Assembly (NCBI GenBank): GCA_910585895.1
Contig: CAJUHY010000056.1
Location: forward strand, 1 to 18,261
Direction of reading: 5' to 3'
Length of the DNA stretch: 18,261 bases
DNA from: an uncultured Lachnospiraceae bacterium
GTDB lineage: Bacteria; Bacillota; Clostridia; Lachnospirales; Lachnospiraceae
The notes under the pieces were generated by a model. The model saw nothing but the letters and a program-made list of their open reading frames with translations. It did no database searches and was not told the DNA's origin. The position numbers and the translations under genes are program-made. Positions 6,600-15,310 of the stretch are shown in pieces. Each line of letters begins with the position of its first letter. The first letter of the stretch is position 1.

Positions 6600-9500
6600 T
6601 TATCTCTTCACTTTCACACTTTTAATCTTACTATAGCTTCCGTATATTTTGGACTTGCCATTTTTCTTGTAAGCGCGTACCCTCACGTAATATTTCTTGC
6701 CGGATTTCAGCTTTTTCTTAATTTTCGTGCTCGTGGTGCGGTTTTTCTTAATATCCACGGTCTTTGCGCCTTTAAATTTCCTGCCAGCTGCATACTGAAT
6801 CTGATAGCCGTCTGCCTTTTTATCCCTCTTCCACTTCACGGTAATCGTTTTCTTGACCGTAGATTTCACACTGCTAAGCGTTACTTTCTTCGGCGCAACT
6901 GTCACGGTAACCTTCTTTGCTGCAGGAAGATAGCTGCTGTTGCCGGCCGCATGGATAGTGATTACCGCCTTGCCGCAGCCTTTGATACTCACCTTGCCGC
7001 TTGTTTGTCCGACAGTCACCACCTTCGTGTTGCTGGAAGTATAAGTGATTGCTCCCTGACCTTTCGCTTTCAGGGTAAACGGCTTGTTCCCATATACTTT
7101 CTTGATAGCAGAAGAAACTCCGGTAATTTTATTTTCCACTTTCTTAGGCGGACATATCGTAGGTTCCTCGCTTTGCGCCGTTTTTACAGCTGCAGAAGCA
7201 ACCACAAATTTATCCAGCCTCGGCGTGAAATCATCCTGCAGTTCACTGAATTTATAAGAGTTGTCATTTGTAAATGCAATGATATTTTCCCCCTTCTGCA
7301 GCTTTACGTCTACAATCGTGTTTTTAAACGTATCCCAGCAGAAGGTATTCCTGAAATATACGGTCTGCGGCGTTTGGCCATTGACAGAAATCTGCATATA
7401 CCGTTCCACCAAATCGGTATTATACGGATGCACATAGTTGGAGCCATCCTGTTTCTTCATCACAGGCGCAGGTTCATCATTGGCATAGAATACCGAAAGT
7501 TTATAATCGCCTGCTTCCGGCACGTTCACCTTAAGCTTTAAGCTGTTATCACTTCCGCCGCGGAATCCCTCAACAGCTTTCCCGCCGGAAGCATACTCAT
7601 TGTCGATAACCTGGGGAACAGGCACACTGCCTGGCAGGTATTTATAATCTTCTTCATCGTCAAAAATGCCGCTGCCAGCATGTGCACAATCTTCTGCCTC
7701 TATGGTATAAGAATTCTTCTGCGTATGCTCAGCGTCCTCAGTAAACGTCAGAAGATCCAACACAAGCCCATTACCTGTGATGCTAAAACGGTTCATTCCT
7801 GCCGTAAGGTAGACTTTGCCGGCATTCTGATTGCCCGCTGTAAAATCAAAAAGCTTCATCCAGTCTACACTGACTGCCGTCTCTGCTTTGGCGTCTTTGG
7901 CATAATTTACGCAGCTCTTGGACAACGCTGCGCTGCCGCTTCCCACTGTACCGAAAGTATAATAACCATCCCGCGGAGCACAGACATAGAACTCAAATGT
8001 TCCGCTGCCGCAAGCGCTTCCTGCTCCTGAATAACTTCCATTCTGCGACAAGCTAAATCCTTTTTGGCTGCCCACAAGTTCCTCCGGCTCTATTTTGACA
8101 ACCGCCAGAGAGTCCGGAACATAAGTCAGGTCAATTTTATCCAGCAATGCACAAAGCATGGAATTTACCTCTTTGCCTTTCTGGCTCTCTCCCTTGTACA
8201 TCATCTGAATGGTATGGTTCCCGGCTGTCAAATCTACATATACCGTCTTGTAATTGTAATACCCCCATTTGACTGTAGAATCATAAGTTATCTCCTGCGG
8301 CTGCCCATTGTCAATCGTCAGCGTATGCCTGGAAATTGCGCCGATAGCGCGGTTCTGTCCTCCAGTGGCGACATATTCCAAACTCTGGGCATCCACCTGC
8401 GGCGCCTGGCTGGAATAATAGATATTCAACCGGTATCTCCCTGTCCTGGGCACATTGACCGCAAATTCGACGCCATCTTCCTCAGTATCCAGGCTGCCGA
8501 CTTCCGCGCGGTTTGAGCGCGCCAAATCACCGCCGCTTGTCTTGGTATAAGTTTTCGCCCCTCCAATCAAATCAGCATCTTCCGCTTCATAAGTCTGCTC
8601 CCAATTCTTGGCATAAGATGCGATTGTGCCGACGGTCTCATTTGTTGCAGGCGTAATCACTGCGTAGTAAGCATCCATCAGCTCTGCATCCGGAACTGTA
8701 AATACGAGGTCGTTGCCGGAAAACGCCAGATTCCCTTCAAATTCCACGGGAATATCATCTGCAAATCCATGATGGCCGGTGAATTTGGTACTGTAAAGTT
8801 TGACATGTGCCTTGTCTGCTCCCGCAAACATCCTGGTTGATTTGATGTTCTCTATACTGACTGTCTGCTTACCTGCCTGACCGCCGAACAGACTATAAAT
8901 CATGCCGGCTTCTTCATCCACGCTTGTCAGACCGTACAGCCTGCCATAAGCTCCCGGCCCTTCAATATTCTCCAATGTCAATGGTGTTTTCTTACCTGTC
9001 ATCTGGGCATACCATTTATATACCCACCAGGCGCCATTCGGCTTATTTGTATCTGCCGCCAGCTCATTCAGGGAATTTGCCAGCCCCCAATATGGCAGGG
9101 AAGCGTAGACGTCTTCCTCCTCAAAAACAGACAGCCAGTTCACCAGAGCTCCAGGATTTCCCACATCATCGAAGTTCACGGTCTCATTGATAAACAGAAT
9201 CGGATCAATGCCGGAATCTGCATAATAAGTCTCCACATATTCCTTTACCTGGTCGCAATGAGATTTGACGGTCGCCAGCTTATCCTTCTGCAATTCATGC
9301 CAGGTTATGTATTCGGGCAGACAGTCATTTTTCTGGCAGAACTCAAAGAATGTTTTGTAGGCACTGCTATTATAAACTGCAAAATTGGGACCTGCCACCT
9401 TGATTGCCGGATTAATATCTTTCACCGTATTGTAAATGGTCAGCCAGTCATTACAGAAACGTGTCCAATTCCTGTCACTATACCAGATACCATCCGGCTC

Positions 9501-11204
9501 ATTAAACAGCACTAAACTGTATTTTTCAAGTTCCTCTGCCGTCTTGCCCCCTAACATCTTACGGACAACCATATCTACTTTCTCAATATAATCTGCAATC
9601 CCTGTATTCTCATAGGGCCACTCTAAATAATAATCCTGCAGGTAACCCTGAATATTCTCTATGCCGCACGCAAAAAGATAGTTCTCCAGCCGGTAACCGT
9701 CCCCGGATGGATGCTGCTTGCCATCTGCCACTTTCTGGATAAGAGCCCGCGGCCTGATTGCACTAATCAGGTCTGCAGACGGTACGCCTACCTCACTGAC
9801 GCCATACAAAAAAGCCGTAGAACCGTGCAGCAATTCTGATTTGCTGTTTGCCGGATTGGCATCAAAATGCAGCGTTGCGCCATAGGAAATACCCCCGACC
9901 GCATTCCGCACTGCCAAAAGCGCTTCATCCACTGCCTGTTGGTCTGTCCCTTTCAACGCCTCTGCCGCTCTATCTGCCGCTGCTTTTATCTGCCGCTCAC
10001 TGTCTGCCGACAAGCCGCCCTGGGAAAGTATCACGTTGGCTTCCCGCGCTTCCCTGGTAAGCTGTGCATTGGAAAATGTTGTATCTTCTGTGATGCCCTC
10101 ATAAAATTTGAGCCCGGTAAGCGCTGTGCCCAGATTTTCGGTAAGACGATTGACATTTGCTTCCGTCACCGGGTTCGCCACGCCTGCCTGTCCTTCGCTG
10201 ACAGCCTTCTGCAGCTTCTCATAACTTTCTTTCGTATAAAAACTGATGCTTTTTGCCTGCGCCTGTACAATCTTGTCCTTCAATCCTTCGAGCACAGAAT
10301 CCCGCACTGCATAGCTGTCATATGCCGCTTTCGCCTGTTCCGGGGTCAAGGCAGTATTGTAAAAGCGAAATTCATCCATCTGCGCCTTGATATCGTTATC
10401 GGTGCTGTAAACAGAACGACCAATGGCATTATGTTTATAACTCTTCAGCATTGCCGCATTATCTGCAAACAACGATGTCAGTATAGCGCCCTTATTATTA
10501 TTCCTGTCATACTTCATATTTACCTTATGCCCATCCAGATAAACCTCATAATCTGTCGGAGACACGCTGACGGTCACATGCTGCCACGCTCCCTTGGCAA
10601 ACTGTTTTTCCCATACCAGCTTGAGTTGGGTACTGCGGTCATTGAGCATAATGGAAGAATTATATCCGCTTTTGCCTTCACCCATATCTGCATTTGTTTC
10701 CGAACCCACTACAAATGTAAATTCCGGCACATTCCACGCTCCATTGTCACCATCATTAGAATTCAGTTCAAAGGGCGTTGCCGAAAAAATCCGGCTGTAC
10801 TGCTCTGCTTCCGTATCAATATTAATCCAAAAAGAAAATGCAAAGCCGCCATTTGTCACATCATCAAACATATTATCCGGCAGCAGCAGGCTTCCTTTCC
10901 CTAAACCGCCGCCTGGTAAATTCAGGACTTTGTTGCCCCTGACCTCATTCTCTTCCACGCCAAGTCCGGCTCCATCCCCTGCAATTGTTGCCGTAACTCC
11001 TGTCTTACTTCCCTCATTCTCCACTTTGCCGCCGGTTACCCCTTTATCAAAGGTAAACTCATAATACGGCTCCGGTACCGCTACACGCGCTGATGCCTGT
11101 GCCGCTTCATCCTGCGTTCCCGCCGCCCATGAAGGCAAAGATGGAACTGCCATACACGCTGCCAGCGTTATCGCCAACATTTTTTTCAGCATCCCTAATT
11201 TCAT
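6600..11204 (-). CDS. Secreted multidomain clan GH-A (GH39-like) glycosidase with LamG, CBM-like, Big2 and Fn3 modules
   Basis: A 1534-aa exported protein. The ATG at 11204 follows AAAGGAGG by 5 nt; 33 in-frame codons upstream lack a ribosome binding site and would bury the signal peptide. Modules: signal peptide 1-28 (KKMLAITLAACMAVPSLP, cleavage near WAA), LamG-type concanavalin domain about 47-300, helical FIVAR-like linkers about 302-437, then a (beta/alpha)8 glycosidase domain about 440-760. Candidate acid/base is E569 in LVLFNEPDG and candidate nucleophile E674 in ILFINETVNFDD. Next are a CBM35/6-like domain about 871-1029 (YEAEDADL), a degenerate relative about 1033-1157, another about 1166-1339 (YTIEAEDC), a Big2-like domain 1358-1437 and a Lys-rich Fn3 domain 1439-1534. 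There is no LPXTG; the basic C-terminus may hold it to the cell wall. Substrate cannot be assigned; a plant or host glycan such as an arabinoside or xyloside is a guess. It stands alone, with no adjacent sugar importer. Confidence 0.85.
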   Translation of the reverse strand: MKLGMLKKMLAITLAACMAVPSLPSWAAGTQDEAAQASARVAVPEPYYEFTFDKGVTGGKVENEGSKTGVTATIAGDGAGLGVEENEVRGNKVLNLPGGGLGKGSLLLPDNMFDDVTNGGFAFSFWINIDTEAEQYSRIFSATPFELNSNDGDNGAWNVPEFTFVVGSETNADMGEGKSGYNSSIMLNDRSTQLKLVWEKQFAKGAWQHVTVSVSPTDYEVYLDGHKVNMKYDRNNNKGAILTSLFADNAAMLKSYKHNAIGRSVYSTDNDIKAQMDEFRFYNTALTPEQAKAAYDSYAVRDSVLEGLKDKIVQAQAKSISFYTKESYEKLQKAVSEGQAGVANPVTEANVNRLTENLGTALTGLKFYEGITEDTTFSNAQLTREAREANVILSQGGLSADSERQIKAAADRAAEALKGTDQQAVDEALLAVRNAVGGISYGATLHFDANPANSKSELLHGSTAFLYGVSEVGVPSADLISAIRPRALIQKVADGKQHPSGDGYRLENYLFACGIENIQGYLQDYYLEWPYENTGIADYIEKVDMVVRKMLGGKTAEELEKYSLVLFNEPDGIWYSDRNWTRFCNDWLTIYNTVKDINPAIKVAGPNFAVYNSSAYKTFFEFCQKNDCLPEYITWHELQKDKLATVKSHCDQVKEYVETYYADSGIDPILFINETVNFDDVGNPGALVNWLSVFEEEDVYASLPYWGLANSLNELAADTNKPNGAWWVYKWYAQMTGKKTPLTLENIEGPGAYGRLYGLTSVDEEAGMIYSLFGGQAGKQTVSIENIKSTRMFAGADKAHVKLYSTKFTGHHGFADDIPVEFEGNLAFSGNDLVFTVPDAELMDAYYAVITPATNETVGTIASYAKNWEQTYEAEDADLIGGAKTYTKTSGGDLARSNRAEVGSLDTEEDGVEFAVNVPRTGRYRLNIYYSSQAPQVDAQSLEYVATGGQNRAIGAISRHTLTIDNGQPQEITYDSTVKWGYYNYKTVYVDLTAGNHTIQMMYKGESQKGKEVNSMLCALLDKIDLTYVPDSLAVVKIEPEELVGSQKGFSLSQNGSYSGAGSACGSGTFEFYVCAPRDGYYTFGTVGSGSAALSKSCVNYAKDAKAETAVSVDWMKLFDFTAGNQNAGKVYLTAGMNRFSITGNGLVLDLLTFTEDAEHTQKNSYTIEAEDCAHAGSGIFDDEEDYKYLPGSVPVPQVIDNEYASGGKAVEGFRGGSDNSLKLKVNVPEAGDYKLSVFYANDEPAPVMKKQDGSNYVHPYNTDLVERYMQISVNGQTPQTVYFRNTFCWDTFKNTIVDVKLQKGENIIAFTNDNSYKFSELQDDFTPRLDKFVVASAAVKTAQSEEPTICPPKKVENKITGVSSAIKKVYGNKPFTLKAKGQGAITYTSSNTKVVTVGQTSGKVSIKGCGKAVITIHAAGNSSYLPAAKKVTVTVAPKKVTLSSVKSTVKKTITVKWKRDKKADGYQIQYAAGRKFKGAKTVDIKKNRTTSTKIKKKLKSGKKYYVRVRAYKKNGKSKIYGSYSKIKSVKVKR

Positions 11205-11336
11205 AAAAACCTCCTTTTCTACATACATAAATTTACACAATAATTTTAACGCATTTATCCTCTTTCTGCCATCCTTGTTTGATATTTTTGTTACTATTTC
11301 CATGGGGTTCTGAATAATTACAATTTTTATTTAAGA

Positions 11337-11379
11337 AAGGTACGGATACCTCGCTCTTTCGGCAAGATACCCGTACCTT
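11337..11379 (-). terminator. Terminator after metY, possibly bidirectional
   Basis: An 18-bp stem (11337-11354 with 11362-11379, three G-U pairs on the minus-strand RNA) around a 7-nt loop CGAAAGA. On the minus strand it is followed by TTTCTTAAAT; on the plus strand by TTTTT counted with the end of the stem. It separates metY from the glycosidase gene, whose promoter should lie in 11205-11336, although I could not pick convincing -35/-10 boxes there. Confidence 0.85.
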
Positions 11380-11418
11380 TTTGCTAATCAATGCAATGCT
11401 GCATTTCTGCTGCTTAAG

Positions 11419-12726
11419 TCACTTTACTGCCTGAAATGCTTCCTGCAAATCCTCAATGATATCGTCAATATGCTCAAGCCCAATCGACAGACGAATAGTA
11501 TTAGGTGCAATTCCCTGTTCTTTCATTTCCTCCTCATTTAGCTGAGCATGGGTAGTGGAAGCTGGATGGATAGCGAGGGATTTGGCATCCGCTACATTTG
11601 CCAACAGGGAGAAAACTTCCAGATTGTCAATAAAATCCTTTGCCGTGCGGTCATCGCCCTTAATCTCAAAAGTAAAAATAGAGCCGCCGCCTTGGGGAAG
11701 ATATTTCTGGTACAATTGCTGCTGCCTTACATCGGCGCTGAGTGAGGGATGATGTACCTTCTCTACCTGAGGATGATGTTCCAGATACTCTACGACTTTC
11801 AAGGCATTTTCTACATGACGCTCCACTCTCAGAGATAAAGTCTCCAAACCTTGCAGAAAGATAAACGCGTGGAATGGCGACAACGTGGCGCCAGTATCCC
11901 GCAGCAGAATTGCACGGATTTTCGTGACAAACGCTGCCTTTCCCGCCGCTTTCGTAAAACTCACGCCATGATAGCTCGGATTTGGCTCTGTAAGCGCAGG
12001 AAACTTGCCCGATGCCTCCCAGTCAAATTTACCGCTGTCCACAATCACGCCGCCGATGGCTGTCCCATGCCCTCCGATGAATTTCGTCGCCGAATGCACC
12101 ACGATATCCGCGCCATATTCAATAGGCCTTACCAGAAACGGAGTGGCAAACGTACTGTCCACAACTAAGGGAATTCTATACGTATGCGCAATCCTGGCAA
12201 TGGACTCAATATCACTGACATCAGAATGAGGATTTCCCAAGGTCTCAATATAGAGCGCTTTCGTATTTTCCTGAATGGCATTTGCAAAATTATCTATATT
12301 TGACGGGTCCACAAACGTTGTATCAATGCCATAATCTGGAAGCGTATGCTCCAACAAGTTATAACTTCCCCCATAGATATTGTTGGCAGCTACGATGTGC
12401 TCGCCGGATTTCGCAAGATTCTGAATTGTGTAGGTAACGGCTGCCGCTCCGGAAGCTACGGCAAGAGCCGCCACGCCTCCCTCTAAAGCTGCTATCCGCT
12501 GTTCAAAAATATCCTGTGTAGGATTGGTCAGACGCCCATAAATATTCCCCGCATCCTGCAGGCTGAATCTTGCGGCTGCATGGTCAGAATTGTGGAACAC
12601 ATAAGAGGAAGTCGCATAAATAGGCACTGCCCTGGCATCGGTTACCGGGTCTGGACTCTCCTGCCCCACATGAAGCTGCAAGGTCTCAAATTTTAAATTT
12701 CTATCTTTATATGCTTTTTTACCCAT
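11419..12726 (-). CDS. metY: O-acetylhomoserine aminocarboxypropyltransferase/sulfhydrylase (PLP-dependent)
   Basis: A 435-aa member of the Cys/Met-metabolism PLP family. It makes homocysteine from O-acetylhomoserine and sulfide, the direct sulfhydrylation route to methionine. The PLP lysine is K215 in HSATKFIGGHG. Family markers include NIYGRLTNPT at 61-70, the SGAAAVTYTI segment near 92-101, VVDSTFATP at 188-196 and the late IHPASTTHAQL. The GHGTAIGGVIVDSGKFDW insertion and the length above 420 aa favour the OAH sulfhydrylase subgroup over cystathionine gamma-synthases or lyases, which are nearer 380-400 aa. The ATG at 12726 follows AAAGGAGG by 6 nt. Monocistronic: own promoter upstream, terminator downstream. 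The leader is only about 45 nt, too short for a SAM riboswitch. Confidence 0.93.
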   Translation of the reverse strand: MGKKAYKDRNLKFETLQLHVGQESPDPVTDARAVPIYATSSYVFHNSDHAAARFSLQDAGNIYGRLTNPTQDIFEQRIAALEGGVAALAVASGAAAVTYTIQNLAKSGEHIVAANNIYGGSYNLLEHTLPDYGIDTTFVDPSNIDNFANAIQENTKALYIETLGNPHSDVSDIESIARIAHTYRIPLVVDSTFATPFLVRPIEYGADIVVHSATKFIGGHGTAIGGVIVDSGKFDWEASGKFPALTEPNPSYHGVSFTKAAGKAAFVTKIRAILLRDTGATLSPFHAFIFLQGLETLSLRVERHVENALKVVEYLEHHPQVEKVHHPSLSADVRQQQLYQKYLPQGGGSIFTFEIKGDDRTAKDFIDNLEVFSLLANVADAKSLAIHPASTTHAQLNEEEMKEQGIAPNTIRLSIGLEHIDDIIEDLQEAFQAVK

Positions 12727-12761
12727 ATTGATCCTCCTTTTTCTTTATTCCTAGTTGTTTG

Positions 12762-12780
12762 ATGGGTTATTTATGGGTAA
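12762..12780 (-). repeat. Direct repeat at the metY transcription start (candidate operator)
   Basis: ATGGGTTA (12762-12769) and ATGGGTAA (12773-12780) are tandem copies with an 11-bp period, about one helical turn. They sit immediately downstream of and touching the metY -10 box, a place where a bound repressor would block initiation. The binding protein is unknown. Confidence 0.4.
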
Positions 12781-12808
12781 CTATACGCTACTTTATCACA
12801 TATGTCAA
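12780..12808 (-). promoter_or_regulatory. metY promoter
   Basis: Minus-strand -35 TTGACA (12803-12808), 17-nt spacer, -10 TATAGT (12780-12785). A near-consensus vegetative promoter. Confidence 0.85.
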
Positions 12809-12825
12809 TATCTATTACCTTTTTT

Positions 12826-14058
12826 CTAACTGGCAGAAATATTTCCATCCTTTTTCTCGTTCCTGTCTCTGGCAGATATTACAAACATCGTGCCGAGCAG
12901 CATCAACAGCGGGAAAATCACCGCCGCCAAAATTCCCATATGCAAATCCCCCTTTGCCGCAGAAGAAACCATGCCTGCAAACGTAGGTCCTCCCGAACAG
13001 CCGATATCCCCACCCAAAGCCAACAAGGCAAATAGAACCGTTCCGCCCCTTGGAATAACCTGAGAAGCAATACTGAAAGAACCTGGCCACAGAATGCCTA
13101 CAGACAAACCGCAGAGACCACAGCCAACGAGGCTGAGTGCCGGAATAGGTGAAAGCGCTATCAGAAGATAACTGACAATACAGAGCACAGAACTTAACTT
13201 CATAAATTTAATCAAATCCATCCGCTCCCCATATTTTCCATAAAAGAAACGAGAAGTTCCCATAAGAACAGCAAAAAACATAGGACCTGCTAAATCCCCG
13301 ACCGTCTTTGATACTTTGAGACCGGATTCTGCAAAAGTGGACGCCCACTGGCTCACCGCCTGTTCGCTCGCTCCGGCGCAGACCATCAGCAGCATGATAA
13401 CCCAAAACATCTTATTGGCAAATAAATCTTTCATTGACAGACCTGGGTCGCCCTCCTCCAATAAAGTGTATATTGGCGCCCGCAAAAACATCAGGCAATT
13501 CAGGGCTGGAACCGCTGCCCAAAGCAAAGCAAGGACCTGCCAGTTTTCTGCACCAAAAACTGTGAAAAATAACGTAGACAACAGTACAACTCCTACATGT
13601 CCCCAACAGTAAAAAGAATGCAGCATACTCATTGCCGTCTCTTTGTTGTCTGTTGGACACGATTCCACAATCGGGCTGACCAGCACCTCCAACAGACCGC
13701 CGCCGATTGCATAAACCATGACTGCAAGCAAAAGTCCGGCAAAAGCATTGGGCAAAATGTCTGGCAAAACGGCAAGCAGCACAAGCCCCAGGGCGGACGT
13801 CATATGTGCCGCCACAATAGATACACGGTAGCCAATTTTATCGACAAACCTGGCTGCCAGCAAATCCACGCTCAGCTGGATTACAAAATTAAACGTAATC
13901 AACAAGGTAATTTCCGTCAGCGGAATCTGATACGTTGACTGAAAAATCAAAAACAGCAACGGCACAAAATTGTTAACAATCGCCTGCACAATATAGGCCA
14001 CGAAACAGGCTTTTATCGTATGCCCATAGTTTAAAAATTTCTTGTTATTATTCTGCAT
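12826..14058 (-). CDS. Major facilitator superfamily transporter
   Basis: A 410-aa polytopic membrane protein with the 12 hydrophobic segments expected of MFS carriers. They start at about residue 18 (ACFVAYIVQAIVNNFVPLLF) and the last runs through AAVIFPLLMLLGTMFVISAR, followed by a charged, Lys/Asp-rich cytoplasmic tail. The loop between helices 2 and 3 (ARFVDKIGYR) resembles the MFS signature GxxxDrxGrR. The central loop (LEEGDPGLSMKDLFANKMF) joins the two six-helix halves. The ATG at 14058 has AGAGGG 7 nt upstream; an in-frame GTG at 14079 does not fit. It is divergent from the AraC-type gene at 14215, which probably regulates it. A sugar or small-metabolite substrate is plausible given the AraC-cupin partner, but nothing in the sequence identifies it. 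Confidence 0.88.
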   Translation of the reverse strand: MQNNNKKFLNYGHTIKACFVAYIVQAIVNNFVPLLFLIFQSTYQIPLTEITLLITFNFVIQLSVDLLAARFVDKIGYRVSIVAAHMTSALGLVLLAVLPDILPNAFAGLLLAVMVYAIGGGLLEVLVSPIVESCPTDNKETAMSMLHSFYCWGHVGVVLLSTLFFTVFGAENWQVLALLWAAVPALNCLMFLRAPIYTLLEEGDPGLSMKDLFANKMFWVIMLLMVCAGASEQAVSQWASTFAESGLKVSKTVGDLAGPMFFAVLMGTSRFFYGKYGERMDLIKFMKLSSVLCIVSYLLIALSPIPALSLVGCGLCGLSVGILWPGSFSIASQVIPRGGTVLFALLALGGDIGCSGGPTFAGMVSSAAKGDLHMGILAAVIFPLLMLLGTMFVISARDRNEKKDGNISAS

Positions 14059-14098
14059 AACGAATCCCTCTTTTCTCACTGTCCTCTTAAAGTCTGCT

Positions 14099-14146
14099 TT
14101 ATCTTGAACAGTAAATTTCTTATCATTTTATCTTCCGCCTTATCAT
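14099..14146. repeat. TTATC repeats between the MFS and AraC genes (candidate AraC operator)
   Basis: TTATC occurs at 14099, 14120 and 14140, spaced 21 and 20 bp, plus once more at 14128. The copies at 14119-14126 and 14139-14146 share eight bases, CTTATCAT. Same-face direct repeats about two helical turns apart are typical for AraC-family dimers. The sites overlap the spacer, -10 and start of the MFS promoter. Confidence 0.5.
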
Positions 14147-14153
14147 AAAACAA
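14125..14153 (-). promoter_or_regulatory. Promoter of the MFS transporter gene
   Basis: Minus-strand -35 TTGTTT (14148-14153), 17-nt spacer, -10 TAAAAT (14125-14130). It lies within the TTATC repeat cluster, so a bound regulator would touch polymerase directly. Confidence 0.6.
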
Positions 14154-14173
14154 TAGTTTTTCTTCTCAGATTA

Positions 14174-14182
14174 TGGTACAAT
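14174..14182 (+). promoter_or_regulatory. Extended -10 promoter of the AraC-type gene
   Basis: TGGTACAAT, an extended -10 element with a poor -35 region upstream. Start near 14189 would place an in-frame ATG at 14173 outside the transcript, which supports the start at 14215. Confidence 0.5.
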
Positions 14183-14214
14183 CTTCCCAAACATCAGAAA
14201 AGGAACACATACCT

Positions 14215-15174
14215 ATGGAATTTTACGATTTTCCCTTAAACCAAAATATGCAGGAACTGACCCAGCACGGCTCTCCTTCCTTTCCAATCCAATACTATAT
14301 TGATGAGCCAGTCCATTTCTCAGACTTCACCATCCCCCTGCACTGGCATCCGGAACTGGAATTTTGGGTAGCAAACGGTGGGCCTGCAGATGTTCAGATT
14401 GGGAAAACTTCTTTCTGCCTGGAAGAAGGATTTGGTATTTTCATCAATGCAAATGTCCTGCACAGCTTTCGCCAGACAGAACCAACGCAAAATCTCCAAT
14501 GTCCCAATATCGTATTTTTAGACGAACTGATTGCGCCGGTCACCAGCAAAATATATCAAAGCTATGTACAGCCGCTTACTGCCAACCATTTGCTTCCCTA
14601 TATTTTACTAAATCCCTACAAGGAATGGCAGAAAAAAATCCTCATGCTGCTGGATGATATTTTTCAGATATTCCAGTTAAATAATATCAAAAATAATAAT
14701 AAGAATACCCCCATTTTACAATTCAGGGCTTTGGAATTGGAAAGCGCCTGTTTTGAAATGGAGGTACAAAACAAATTAAACCAAATATGGCAGGTTATAT
14801 TTTCACACCAAGAAGATATCCCCCACATCTTATGTTCCAGAAACGAACAGCTATTACAAATCCGTACACAAAAAATGCTGGCGTTCATTCACAGTAATTA
14901 CCAGCAGCAAGTTTCCCTGTCAGAAATTGCTTCCTCTGCCGGCATCAGCAAAAGCGAGGCTGCCCGCTGTTTCCAGTCCTATTTACATACATCCCCTATC
15001 AATTACCTTTTATCTTACCGAATTGAACGGGCAAAATGGGCTCTCCAAAACAGCATGGAAACGATTACGCAGATCAGCCAAAACTGCGGTTTTCAATCAC
15101 CAAGTTATTTCGGGAAAACCTTCCGCAAACAGACTGGATTCGCACCCAAAGAGTACCGGCAGCAAAATTGCTGA
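14215..15174 (+). CDS. AraC-family transcriptional regulator with N-terminal cupin sensor
   Basis: A 319-aa regulator, the only plus-strand gene. The N-terminal half (about 26-96) is a cupin-like sensor with the usual HWHPELEFWV segment at 43-52 and NANVLHSFRQ near 78-87. A polar Asn/Lys-rich linker (NNIKNNNKN, about 156-164) sits before the C-terminal double helix-turn-helix at 220-316 (VSLSEIASSAGISKSEAARCF, then ITQISQNCGFQSPSYFGKTF and the end signature TGFAPKEYR). The ATG at 14215 is preceded by AAAGGAA about 10 nt upstream and lies downstream of the predicted transcript start. Divergent from the MFS gene, so control of that transporter and of itself is likely. The ligand is unknown; the sensor class usually responds to sugars or related small molecules. 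Confidence 0.93.
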   Translation: MEFYDFPLNQNMQELTQHGSPSFPIQYYIDEPVHFSDFTIPLHWHPELEFWVANGGPADVQIGKTSFCLEEGFGIFINANVLHSFRQTEPTQNLQCPNIVFLDELIAPVTSKIYQSYVQPLTANHLLPYILLNPYKEWQKKILMLLDDIFQIFQLNNIKNNNKNTPILQFRALELESACFEMEVQNKLNQIWQVIFSHQEDIPHILCSRNEQLLQIRTQKMLAFIHSNYQQQVSLSEIASSAGISKSEAARCFQSYLHTSPINYLLSYRIERAKWALQNSMETITQISQNCGFQSPSYFGKTFRKQTGFAPKEYRQQNC

Positions 15175-15181
15175 TGCTTAA

Positions 15182-15259
15182 CTATAAAATACCGCGGTAA
15201 CAAGAATCTTGACCCGGCTCATAAGTCATCAGCTGCCCATGAAAATTCAACTCCAGCAT
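15182..15259 (-). other. Possible short ORF after ttcA (25 codons), doubtful
   Basis: An ATG at 15259 (or GTG at 15262, with AAAAGG about 8 nt upstream) opens a frame of 25 codons starting MLELNFHGQ and ending YRGIL. It is in the same frame as the thiolase gene and stays open all the way back to that gene's TAG stop at 15311. The composition looks protein-like, but an open stretch this short can arise by chance. It could be a tiny gene, a decayed gene end, or nothing. The rest of 15175-15310 holds no clear terminator for either converging gene. Confidence 0.2.
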
Positions 15260-15310
15260 CACGCCTCGAACCTTTTCATTTATCTGCCAGCAACCTTCTG
15301 CAATTCTTCC

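Noticed and set aside
9867..10904. Long plus-strand open frame inside the glycosidase gene
   Set aside because: Opposite-strand shadow of a GC-moderate coding region; no ribosome binding site, Cys/Arg/Ile-rich translation without domain logic.
11205..11303. 33-codon N-terminal extension of the glycosidase
   Set aside because: It would place a charged stretch before the signal peptide; ATG 11204 has AAAGGAGG.
12727..12825. SAM riboswitch upstream of metY
   Set aside because: The promoter maps to 12780-12808, leaving a leader of about 45 nt with no S-box structure.
14173..14214. Upstream ATG of the AraC-type gene
   Set aside because: It overlaps the extended -10 element, lacks a ribosome binding site and would lie before the transcript start.
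15190..15199. Palindrome TACCGCGGTA between the AraC and TtcA-like genes as a terminator
   Set aside because: Too short to leave a loop with a stable stem; no convincing terminator form.
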